From assembly GCA_032464575.1 (NCBI GenBank), contig JAWDKM010000002.1, positions 62,001 to 126,000 on the forward strand: DNA of 64,000 nucleotides, written 5' to 3'. The stretch's first letter is position 1. The number at the start of each line of letters is the position of its first letter. The DNA comes from Pontivivens sp032464575. GTDB taxonomy: Bacteria > Pseudomonadota > Alphaproteobacteria > Rhodobacterales > Rhodobacteraceae. Both the position numbers and the translations under genes were made by a program. The notes under the pieces are model-generated. The model worked only from the letters and a program-made list of their open reading frames with translations. It was not told where the DNA came from and ran no database searches. Shown here piece by piece: positions 9,201-16,852 of this stretch.

Positions 9201-10368
9201 GTCGATTCTGACCCCGGACATCCTGACCCCCGACGAGATCGCCGACGTCGTCGCCCGCGTGATGCGGGACTTCCCCGGCGCATACTGGCAGCGCACCGAT
9301 CGGGAGCGCGCCTATCCCACCGAGTTCGTGACCGCGATGACGGAGGCGGGGCTCCTCTCGGTCCTGATCCCGGAGGCGTATGGCGGTGCAGGCCAGCCGC
9401 TGTCGGTCGCCGGGCGCATCCTGATGGAGGTGCACCGGCTGGGCGGTAACGCCGGGGCGGCACACGCGCAGATGTACACCATGGGCACGGTGCTGCGGCA
9501 TGGGTCCGAGGCGCAGAAGGCGCAGTGGCTGCCGCGCATCGCATCGGGCGAGCTGCGGCTGCAGGCCTTCGGCGTGACCGAGCCGACCGCCGGGACGGAT
9601 ACCAGCGCGATTCGCACGCGGGCGCGGCGCGACGGCGACAGGTTCATCGTGAACGGGCAAAAGGTCTGGACCTCCCGCGCCGAGCATTCGGACCTGATGC
9701 TGCTGCTCGCCCGCACCTCCGACCCCGCGGAAGGCGAGAAGCGGACGGCGGGCATGTCCATGTTCCTCGTCGACATGCGGGAGGTGCGGGGCAAGTCGCT
9801 GACCATCCGGCCGATCCGCACGATGCTGAACCACGCGACCACCGAGGTGTTCTTCGACGACATGCCGGTGCCCGCTGCTAACCTGATTGGCAAGGAGGGC
9901 AAGGGCTTTCGCTACCTGCTCGACGGGCTGAACGCGGAGCGGTTGCTGATCGCCTCCGAATGCATCGGCGACGGGCGCTGGTTCGTGGAGACGGCGACGC
10001 GCTACGCCCGGGAGCGCGAGGTCTTCCGCCGCCCCATCGGGCAGAACCAGGGCGTGCAGTTTCCCATCGCGCGGGCGCATATCGCGGTGGAGACAGCGGC
10101 GCTGTCGGTGGACCACGCCATGCGGCTCTTCGATGCGGGCGAGCCCTGCGGCGCGGAGGCGAACATGGCGAAGCTGGTGGCGTCCGAGGCGTCGTGGCAG
10201 GCGGGCGACACCTGCCTGCAGACCCATGGCGGCTACGGCTTCGCGGAGGAATACGACGTGGAGCGCAAGTTCCGGGAGACGCGGCTCTACCAGGTCGCGC
10301 CGATCTCCACCAACCTGATCCTCAGCCATGTGGCCGAGCACGTGCTCGGCCTGCCCCGCTCATTCTGA
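9199..10368 (+). CDS. Acyl-CoA dehydrogenase family protein
   Basis: The 389-aa flavoprotein has the family motifs FGVTEPTAGTDTSA (FAD and substrate loop), FIVNGQKVWTSRAEHSD and GGYGFAEEYDVERKFRETR. It should catalyse alpha,beta-dehydrogenation of an acyl-CoA. An in-frame ATG at 9175 would add MGAAKVAP; the ATG at 9199 has TAAGG eight bases upstream and starts at the usual point. At the position where many members carry the catalytic glutamate (YEGT), this protein reads YQVAPISTN, so the base may lie elsewhere. Its stop overlaps the CoA-transferase reading frame, suggesting a joint pathway; the substrate is not evident. Confidence 0.9.
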   Translation: MSILTPDILTPDEIADVVARVMRDFPGAYWQRTDRERAYPTEFVTAMTEAGLLSVLIPEAYGGAGQPLSVAGRILMEVHRLGGNAGAAHAQMYTMGTVLRHGSEAQKAQWLPRIASGELRLQAFGVTEPTAGTDTSAIRTRARRDGDRFIVNGQKVWTSRAEHSDLMLLLARTSDPAEGEKRTAGMSMFLVDMREVRGKSLTIRPIRTMLNHATTEVFFDDMPVPAANLIGKEGKGFRYLLDGLNAERLLIASECIGDGRWFVETATRYAREREVFRRPIGQNQGVQFPIARAHIAVETAALSVDHAMRLFDAGEPCGAEANMAKLVASEASWQAGDTCLQTHGGYGFAEEYDVERKFRETRLYQVAPISTNLILSHVAEHVLGLPRSF

Positions 10369-11459
10369 CGCTGGAGGGCATAACGGTCCTCGCCTTCGAG
10401 CAGGCGGTGGCAGCACCCTACTGCACCTCGCGACTGGCGCAGGACGGGGCGCGGGTCATCAAGATCGAGCGGCCGGAGGGGGATTTCGCGCGCGGCTACG
10501 ACCGGGCGGCGGGGTCGGTGTCGTCCTACTTCGCCTGGCTGAACGCGGGGAAGGAGTCGTGCGCGCTGGACCTGTGGGCGCCGGAGGATGCGGCGCTGGC
10601 GCGGTCGATGATGGAGGCGGCTGACGTGGTGGTGGAGAACCTCGCGCCGGGTGCGCTGGGGCGGTTGGGGTTCGATCTCGCGGCCTGGGGGGTGGCGAAG
10701 GCCGGGCGCGTGTCGTGCTCGATCTCGGGTTATGGGCGGGGGCATTCCTACGAGCACGCGAAGGCCTACGACCTGTTGGTGCAGGCGGAAAGCGGGCTCT
10801 GTGCCGTGACCGGATCGGCAGAGGCGCCGGGGCGGGTCGGGTTCTCCGTCGCCGACATCGCCTGCGGGATGCAGGCCTATGCCGGGGTTTTGAAGGCCCT
10901 CTTGCGGCGCGGGATCACCGGCGAGGGCGGGCATGTGGAGGTCTCGCTCTTCTCCGCGCTCGCCGAGTGGATGGCGGTGCCGTACCTGCAGACCCGCGCG
11001 GGGGTAGCGCCGCAGCGGGTCGGCGTCGCCCATCCCTCGATCGCGCCCTACGGCGTGTTCCGGACGGGCGACGGCGTGGACCTCGTGCTCGCGGTGCAGA
11101 GCGAGCGGGAGTGGCGGGCGCTGGAGCCGCGGCTGATGGGCGGGACGGACCCGCGCTTCGCCTCGAACGTGGAGCGGGTGGCGCATCGGGCAGTGTTGGA
11201 CGAGCTGATCACGGCGCGCATCGACGCGATGAGGGCCGCGGAGGCCGAGGCGCTGCTCACCGAATGCGGCACCGCCCATGCCAGGCTGCGCGACGTCGCC
11301 TCCGCGCTGGAGCATCCGGCTTTGCGGTGGGAGGCGGTGACCACCCCTGACGGGCCGTTCGAGTTACCGGAGCCCGCGACGGGCCCGGCGGAGCGGCGGG
11401 ACCGCATAGTGCCCGAGGTCGGCGCGCAGACGGAGGCCTTGCGCGCCGAATTCGGGTGA
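10365..11459 (+). CDS. CaiB/BaiF-family CoA transferase (class III), non-standard start
   Basis: The protein of about 364 aa starts near LTLEGITVLAFEQAVAAP, typical of family N-termini, and contains the conserved Asp (D164) in FSVADIACGM plus GGHVEVSLFSALAEW. Class III enzymes move CoA between carboxylic acids through an aspartyl-CoA intermediate. There is no in-frame ATG, GTG or TTG for over 100 bases before the conserved N-terminus. The best candidates are CTG at 10365, overlapping the dehydrogenase stop as CTGA, or ATT at 10362. Coupled translation from the preceding gene or a sequencing error could explain this. It probably supplies or recycles the acyl-CoA used by the upstream dehydrogenase. 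Confidence 0.85.
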   Translation: MTLEGITVLAFEQAVAAPYCTSRLAQDGARVIKIERPEGDFARGYDRAAGSVSSYFAWLNAGKESCALDLWAPEDAALARSMMEAADVVVENLAPGALGRLGFDLAAWGVAKAGRVSCSISGYGRGHSYEHAKAYDLLVQAESGLCAVTGSAEAPGRVGFSVADIACGMQAYAGVLKALLRRGITGEGGHVEVSLFSALAEWMAVPYLQTRAGVAPQRVGVAHPSIAPYGVFRTGDGVDLVLAVQSEREWRALEPRLMGGTDPRFASNVERVAHRAVLDELITARIDAMRAAEAEALLTECGTAHARLRDVASALEHPALRWEAVTTPDGPFELPEPATGPAERRDRIVPEVGAQTEALRAEFG

Positions 11460-11613
11460 GCGCCTGCGGCGGATCTGCGTATTTGGGGAAAGATGAGGGC
11501 GCATTCGTGCGCTGTTCGCATGGATGCGATGCTTGCGCGGGCCTGTTTCGGGTTCGGTGCAGGGATCAGGGTGCGGCAACGGGCAGCGACGCCCGCGACC
11601 GGAGACCCGAGCC

Positions 11614-12255
11614 ATGAACCAACTGATCCGCCCTGCCCTCCTGATGACGCTCGCCGCTGGCGCGGCCGTGGCCGAGCCGAAGGAATTCACCCTCGACCTC
11701 GGGCATGCCCATGTCGGCTGGGAGATCCATCACCTCGGCTACTCGCGCACCGTGGGGCAGTTCCGCGACTTCGACGGGACGTTCCTGATCGACGAGGCCG
11801 CGCCGGAGAATTCGCGCATCAGCTTCACGATCGACGCGGGGTCCATCGACTCCAATCATGCGGAGCGGGACGCCCATCTGCGCAATGCCGATTACCTCGA
11901 TGTGGAGGCGCATCCCCGGATCACCTTCGAGAGCACGTCGGTGCAGATGCTGACGCCGGCCAGCGGCATCCTGCACGGCGACCTGACCCTGCTGGGTGTG
12001 ACGAATTCCGTCGAGGTGCCGTTCGAGATGGTCAAGGACGCGGCCTATCCCGACTACGTTCCGAACTACGACACGGTGCGGACCATCGGCTTCGAGGCGG
12101 AGGCCGAGATCTTCCGGCTCGACTACGGCATGGACTTCGTGGGGTTCGTCGGCTCGCCGACCGGGCTGTCGGTCACGGCGGACCTGCATTTCGATCTCGT
12201 CGATTGCGAGGGCGCGCCCGAGACGAACGTGCCCTGCACCTGGGGCCGGGACTAG
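11614..12255 (+). CDS. YceI-family periplasmic protein 1
   Basis: The 213-aa protein has a signal peptide (MNQLIRPALLMTLAAGAAVA) and a YceI lipocalin-like fold: FTLDLGHAHVGWEIHHLGYS at the start, FTIDAGSIDSNHAERDAHLR in the middle and a GDLTLLGVTNSVEVPFE strand. YceI proteins bind polyprenoid or amphiphilic ligands in the periplasm. The frame is open from 11524, but the ATG at 11614 has GGAG nearby and begins the signal peptide. It is followed 63 bp later by a second YceI gene. Confidence 0.88.
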   Translation: MNQLIRPALLMTLAAGAAVAEPKEFTLDLGHAHVGWEIHHLGYSRTVGQFRDFDGTFLIDEAAPENSRISFTIDAGSIDSNHAERDAHLRNADYLDVEAHPRITFESTSVQMLTPASGILHGDLTLLGVTNSVEVPFEMVKDAAYPDYVPNYDTVRTIGFEAEAEIFRLDYGMDFVGFVGSPTGLSVTADLHFDLVDCEGAPETNVPCTWGRD

Positions 12256-12318
12256 GGTTTGACCTTGCGCGACCGGGGCTAGCTGGTCCGGGGACGCACA
12301 TTTCGATGGAGCCCGACG

Positions 12319-12849
12319 ATGCGCACTCTCCTCCTCCTGATCCTCGCGCTGCCGGCCGCGGCGCAGGACTGGACCATCGATCCTGGGCGCAGCAGCCTCG
12401 GCTTCGAGGTCGCGGTGAACGGCCAGCCGCTGACGGGCACGTTCGAGACCTGGGACGGCGAGATCCGCTACGATCCCGCCGCGCCGCAGGACGGGACGGT
12501 GGTGATCGTGATCGATATGGGATCGGTCACCACCTCGATGGCGCAGGCGGAGCAGACCCTGCCCGCGGCGGACTGGTTCGACGTGGGCGGCTTCCCCGAG
12601 GCACGGTTCGAGGGCGCTGGCTTCGTTCCCGGCGAGGGCGACCGCTTCGTCCTGCCGGGCACGCTGACGCTGAAGGGCGTGTCGGTGCCACTGGAGCTGA
12701 CGGGCACCGTCACGGTCGACGGCGACACGGCGACCGCGGAGCTCACGGCGCCGCTCGACCGGCAGGCGCACGGTGTCGGCGCGGGGGTCGGCGACAGCAC
12801 GGCAGGAGCCGTGGTCACCGTGACCGGGCAGGTGGTGGCGACGCGCTAG
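12319..12849 (+). CDS. YceI-family periplasmic protein 2
   Basis: The 176-aa protein has a short signal peptide, MRTLLLLILALPAAAQ, then DWTIDPGRSSLGFEVAVNGQ. The family pattern continues with IDMGSVTTSMAQAEQTLPAADWFDVGGFPEA. It is a diverged paralogue of the preceding gene and shorter because of compact loops. The ligand is unknown. Its 3' end overlaps the convergent hybrid kinase gene by four bases. Confidence 0.87.
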   Translation: MRTLLLLILALPAAAQDWTIDPGRSSLGFEVAVNGQPLTGTFETWDGEIRYDPAAPQDGTVVIVIDMGSVTTSMAQAEQTLPAADWFDVGGFPEARFEGAGFVPGEGDRFVLPGTLTLKGVSVPLELTGTVTVDGDTATAELTAPLDRQAHGVGAGVGDSTAGAVVTVTGQVVATR

Positions 12850-15356
12850 CGCGTCTCCAGCGCGGCGCGGGTCCGCTTCCAGATCGGCTGTAATGCGGGA
12901 AGGGCCGCGGCGAAGGCGTCCGCCCGGCCGTCGCGGGCCAGCGTCTCGAGCCGGGCGAGGTGGTCACCCAGATGCGCCGCACCGAACACGCCGGCCGAAC
13001 CGGCGAGGCGATGGAGCGCGGCCGCCGCCTTGTCGAGGTCGTCCGGCAGGGCGGCGACGGTGGCGTCGCCCTCGGCGAGGAAGCTGTGGATCAGGCGGGC
13101 GACATGCGCGTCGCCGAGCTGCGCGACGAGGTCGGCGACCACGTCTTCGCGGACGAGCGGCGGCCCGGCGGCCGCCTCCGCCGCACTCGTGTCGCCGAGG
13201 ATGCGGGCGAGACCCTGGCGCGAGATCGGCTTGATGAGCGTATCGTCGAGGCCGGCGGCGCGGAAACGCTCGATATCCGCCGGCAGGGCATGGGCGGTCA
13301 GCGCCACGATGCGGGCGTCGCGCGAGGCGCCCTGCCCTTCGCGGATGGCCCGAGTCGCCTGCACGCCGTCCATGGTCGGCATCGAGATGTCCATCAGGAT
13401 CAGGTCGTAGGCGCAGTCCGACGCAGCCTCGACCCCCTGCGCGCCGTCCGACGCTTCGTCGACGCGGTGGCCGAAGCGCTCCAGCATGGCGCGGGCCACC
13501 GTGCGGTTGATGGCGTTGTCCTCGACGATCAGCACGTCGCAGGCATCGGGCTCGGCCGGCGCGTCGTCCGCGGCGACCGAGGTGGCCGCGGTGGTCGCGG
13601 TGGTCGCGGGCAACGGCAGGCGCACCCAGAAGAGGCTGCCTTCGCCCGCCTCGCTCTCCACCCCGATGGTGCCGCCCATCGCGGCCACCGTGCGGCGGGT
13701 GATGCCGAGACCGAGGCCCGTGCCGCCCGCGCGGCGGCCATAGGACGCGTCGAGCGTCACGAAGTCGTCGAAGATGCGCTCGCGGTCCGCCTCGGCGATG
13801 CCGATGCCGGTGTCGGTCACGCGGAACTCGAGCTCGCCGGTGGCCGGAACCTGGTCCACCTCCACCGCGATCTCCCCGTTGCCGGTGAACTTGATGGCGT
13901 TGCCCACGAGGTTGAGGAGCACCTGCTGCAGCCGCATCGCGTCGCCGGAGACGCAGGCGATCCCCTCGGGGACGGGGGCGAGCACGAGGCGGTTGCCCCG
14001 TGCCCGCGCCGCGGCGCTCTGACCGTCGACGAGGTCCTGCAGGAGCCGCGGCAAGTCGAAGGGCGCGATGGCAAGTTGGGCCATGCCCGAATCGAGGCGG
14101 GAGATGTCGAGGACGTCGTTGACGTGATGCAGCAGCAGCTCGCCCGACGTGCCCATGATCCGCAGGTAGTTGCGTTGGGCATCGTCGAGGGCGGTGCCGT
14201 CGAGCAGCTCCATGGTGCCGAGCAGGCCGTTGAGCGGCGTGCGCATCTCGTGGCTCATCACCGCGAGCAGGTCGGCCTTTGCCTTTTCGCCGGCGAGCGC
14301 GTCGTCGCGGGCGCGCATCAGCTCCTGCTCGGCGGCCACGCGGGCCGAGATGTCGCGGATGAAGGAGACGAAGATCTCGCCCACCTCGCTGCGCGCCGTG
14401 GAGATCGAGAGCTCGACCGGGAAGACCTCGCCCGACTTGCGCTTGGCATCGAGCTGGACGCGGCCCGTGCCGATGACCTTGCGCTCACCGGTGTCGAGGT
14501 AGCGCTTCATGCCCGCGTCGTGCGCGGCGCGCATGTGGTCGGGCACGATGAGGTCCGCCATCGGCCGGCCGATCGCCTCCTCCCGCGCGTAGCCGAAGAT
14601 CGCCTCGGCCGCGCCGTTGAAGTCGAGGACCAGCCCCTGGCGGTTGACCACCAGAACGCCGTCGAGCGAGGTCGAGATCACCGCCGAGAGGCGCGAGGAC
14701 GTCATGCGCATCCGCGTGACCGCCCGCTGACTGCGCCGGATCAGCGCAAGGAGCATCACGACGAGGGCGAACAGCGCCAGCATCAGCGCGAACGCGACGA
14801 AGGCCACCTGCTGCAGCGTGGCCCCGACCGCGGCGCGGCGGCTATCGGCCTCCAGCGAGAAGAGCGCGATGCCGCTGATGCCCAGCGTCCGCAGGCCCGG
14901 ACGCAGAAGCGTGATGTCCTCGTCCATCGCGGGCAGCGCCGCGGCAAGGCGTGCGTCGTCCCCGTCGACCTCCGGCACGTAGCGCTGCAGGAAGCTCCAC
15001 GCGTCCTCGATCACGGAACTGAAGCTGCCCTCCTCACGCAGGGGGGCGTAGAGCGCGCCGTCGCGCAGCGTGGAGACGCGGCTGTAGAAGATGTCGAAGC
15101 GGCGGCGGACCTGCGCGAGCTCTCCGGGGCCGGATGCGGTCCGGGCGCGCAGAACCGCGTTCTCGAGCGCGAAGAACTCGACCTCCACCTGCGAGAGGGC
15201 GTATTCGAGGTTGTCCGAATTGGCCGTCGCCAGATCGTCGATCTGGCGCGAGATGTCGCGGGCGAGCCAGACGATCCCGCCCGACAGCACGGCGATGATC
15301 GCGACCACGAGGCCGTATCGCAGGGCGCGGTTCTTCGTGCGGGCGGTCTGGCTCAA
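12846..15356 (-). CDS. Hybrid sensor histidine kinase with receiver and Hpt domains
   Basis: The 836-aa TorS/BarA-like phosphorelay protein has TM1 at about 15-32, a periplasmic region to about 182, TM2 at about 184-206, a PAS domain (about 222-340), HisKA with H369 in VMSHEMRTPLNG, an HATPase (NAIKFTGNGE at 486-495; GGTGLGLGI), a receiver with D656 (LILMDISMP), and a C-terminal Hpt with H782 in LHRLAGSAGVFG. The start is TTG with only a weak ribosome site. It lies 33 bp downstream of the cysteine-less periplasmic protein gene in the same operon. The nearby response regulator lacks a kinase of its own and is the likely output partner. Confidence 0.93.
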   Translation of the reverse strand: MSQTARTKNRALRYGLVVAIIAVLSGGIVWLARDISRQIDDLATANSDNLEYALSQVEVEFFALENAVLRARTASGPGELAQVRRRFDIFYSRVSTLRDGALYAPLREEGSFSSVIEDAWSFLQRYVPEVDGDDARLAAALPAMDEDITLLRPGLRTLGISGIALFSLEADSRRAAVGATLQQVAFVAFALMLALFALVVMLLALIRRSQRAVTRMRMTSSRLSAVISTSLDGVLVVNRQGLVLDFNGAAEAIFGYAREEAIGRPMADLIVPDHMRAAHDAGMKRYLDTGERKVIGTGRVQLDAKRKSGEVFPVELSISTARSEVGEIFVSFIRDISARVAAEQELMRARDDALAGEKAKADLLAVMSHEMRTPLNGLLGTMELLDGTALDDAQRNYLRIMGTSGELLLHHVNDVLDISRLDSGMAQLAIAPFDLPRLLQDLVDGQSAAARARGNRLVLAPVPEGIACVSGDAMRLQQVLLNLVGNAIKFTGNGEIAVEVDQVPATGELEFRVTDTGIGIAEADRERIFDDFVTLDASYGRRAGGTGLGLGITRRTVAAMGGTIGVESEAGEGSLFWVRLPLPATTATTAATSVAADDAPAEPDACDVLIVEDNAINRTVARAMLERFGHRVDEASDGAQGVEAASDCAYDLILMDISMPTMDGVQATRAIREGQGASRDARIVALTAHALPADIERFRAAGLDDTLIKPISRQGLARILGDTSAAEAAAGPPLVREDVVADLVAQLGDAHVARLIHSFLAEGDATVAALPDDLDKAAAALHRLAGSAGVFGAAHLGDHLARLETLARDGRADAFAAALPALQPIWKRTRAALETR

Positions 15357-15389
15357 AGGGGTCTGGCTCCGGGCGGGGATCGCCCGAGA

Positions 15390-15896
15390 CTAGTCCTCCA
15401 CGACGATGCGGTCGAGTTGCCAGATGCTGCGGGAGTAGATCACCTCGCTCTGATAGTCCTCGTTCGCGTCGTAGGGGTAGACCACCCACAGCGGCCCTTT
15501 GTCGCGCACCGACATCGGCGCGCCGTTGAGCGCGTAGGCGATGATCGGGCCGTCCTCGACGGCGTCGCTTACCGGGATCTCGACCGAATAGTCGTTGATC
15601 GCGGTGGCGGTCAGAGTTCCCTCCTCGACCCCGAGAACCGACAACAGGTCCCCGAGTTCGACACCCATGAAGACCTGGCCCCCCATGGTCCAAATGGTTT
15701 CCGTCTCGAACTCAGTTGCCGGCAACCCCCCCAGCATCTCGAGGTCGAAGAGGGCGGCGCCATCGCCGTTGGTCGTATCGATGGCACCGGTCACGGTCAG
15801 CACCACCTCACCTTCCGGAGCCTGAAGGGGTTCCTCCGCGAAGGCGGGCGCAGCCAGCATCAGGACCGCCAGCAAGTGGTGGGGTACTTTGAACAT
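15390..15896 (-). CDS. Periplasmic protein of molybdopterin-oxidoreductase fold, no cysteine
   Basis: The 168-aa product has a signal peptide (MFKVPHHLLAVLMLAAPAFA) and a body resembling the oxidoreductase molybdopterin-binding domain of the sulfite oxidase/YedY group: VVLTVTGAIDTT, TIWTMGGQVFMGVELGDLL, YSVEIPVSD and GPLWVVYPYD. There is no cysteine anywhere, so the ligand that holds molybdenum in active enzymes is absent. The gene precedes a hybrid histidine kinase with a periplasmic domain. I infer a ligand-sensing or kinase-partner role rather than catalysis. Confidence 0.78.
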   Translation of the reverse strand: MFKVPHHLLAVLMLAAPAFAEEPLQAPEGEVVLTVTGAIDTTNGDGAALFDLEMLGGLPATEFETETIWTMGGQVFMGVELGDLLSVLGVEEGTLTATAINDYSVEIPVSDAVEDGPIIAYALNGAPMSVRDKGPLWVVYPYDANEDYQSEVIYSRSIWQLDRIVVED

Positions 15897-15975
15897 GTCG
15901 GCCTCGTTGCAGTTGTGACTGGCACCGTTCTCACACGTCCCACGGTCTGCGTCATGCGAGCATGAGGCTACCGCA

Positions 15976-15991
15976 CTATCCTTTCGTATAG
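15976..15991. promoter_or_regulatory. Palindrome copy A (sensor/regulator divergent promoter)
   Basis: CTATCC-TTTC-GTATAG, one mismatch from the consensus CTATCC-N4-GGATAG. It lies about 81 bp before the response regulator ATG and 87 bp before the divergent periplasmic protein ATG. Three close relatives precede exopolysaccharide genes at 20184, 20778 and 23875. This copy is the weakest, and its TTTTGTGC neighbour is closer than in the others. Confidence 0.55.
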
Positions 15992-16064
15992 GTTTTGTGC
16001 CAGAACAGGCGACAGCCCTCCGTTCGTGGGGAACAAGAGGGGGTGTGAGCCATCCGGAGTGCCC

Positions 16065-16679
16065 ATGCGTGTGCTGATTGCCGACGATCACGACCTGGTC
16101 CGCGACACCATCGCGGCCTTCCTGGGACAGGGCGGCGAGGTCGAGACGGCGACGGCGACGTCCCTGCCCCAGGTGCTGGAGAAGGTGGCCGCCGACGGCC
16201 CCTTCGACCTCGTCCTGCTCGACTGGGACATGCCCGGCATGGGAGGCCTCGACGGGCTGCGCCGGACCATCGACGCCAACGGTGAGAAGACGGTCGCGAT
16301 CCTGTCGGGCACCGCTCCGCGCAAGGTGGCGCAGGATGCGGTGGAGGCGGGCGCCATCGGTTTTCTGCCCAAGACGATGGGTGCTACCTCGTTGATGAAC
16401 GCCGTGCGCTTCATGGCGATGGGCGAGGTCTTTGTCCCCGCGGCCCTGATGGCCGAAGAGCCCGAGGGGCCCGAACATCCGCTTGCCCGAACGCTGAGCG
16501 CGCGGGAGCTTCAGGTGCTGGAGGGGCTCTGCCGCGGCGAATCGAACAAGGAGATCGCCCGCACGCTCGACCTGCAGGAGGTCACGATCAAGCTGCACGT
16601 GAAGACGCTGTGCCGGAAGCTCGAGGCGAAGAACCGCACCCAGGCCGCGATGATCGCGAAGGAGGCGGGGCTCTTCTGA
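16065..16679 (+). CDS. LuxR/NarL-family response regulator
   Basis: The 204-aa protein has a receiver domain with acidic pair D7/D8, phospho-acceptor D53 in LLDWDMPGM and K103, followed by a LuxR-type HTH (LSARELQVLEGL, NKEIARTLDLQEVTIKLHVK). The frame opens at 16026 but the ATG at 16065 has GGAG at the right distance and begins the receiver exactly. It is divergent from the kinase operon and carries palindrome A upstream. It is therefore the best local candidate to read the four palindromes, including its own (inference). Confidence 0.92.
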   Translation: MRVLIADDHDLVRDTIAAFLGQGGEVETATATSLPQVLEKVAADGPFDLVLLDWDMPGMGGLDGLRRTIDANGEKTVAILSGTAPRKVAQDAVEAGAIGFLPKTMGATSLMNAVRFMAMGEVFVPAALMAEEPEGPEHPLARTLSARELQVLEGLCRGESNKEIARTLDLQEVTIKLHVKTLCRKLEAKNRTQAAMIAKEAGLF

Positions 16680-16750
16680 GCCGGGCCTTGCGCAGGTCGC
16701 GGGGGCGGATGCCTCCGGCGGGGATATTTCGACGCAAGAAGAAGGGGGAA

Positions 16751-16780
16751 GGCCCCGCCGGGCGGGTTGGCGGCGGGGCC
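16751..16780 (-). terminator. Probable terminator after the RTX gene
   Basis: GGCCCCGCC (16751-16759) pairs with GGCGGGGCC (16772-16780). Read on the minus strand, the stem is followed by the pyrimidine-rich TTCCCCCTTCTTCTT. It lies about 70 bp beyond the RTX stop, in the convergent gap between that gene and the response regulator, and may serve both directions. Confidence 0.55.
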
Positions 16781-16852
16781 TCGCGCAGGCGGGCCGTGGG
16801 GATGGCACCTGCGCCGTCGTCCGCGCGCCCCTCGGAGCGCGGACGGATCGGC

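Noticed and set aside
12960..15965. A 1001-codon open frame on the plus strand opposite the hybrid kinase
   Set aside because: It is antisense to a gene with full kinase, receiver and Hpt motifs; the composition is Arg/His/Gly/Asp-rich without any domain, typical of GC-rich antisense frames.
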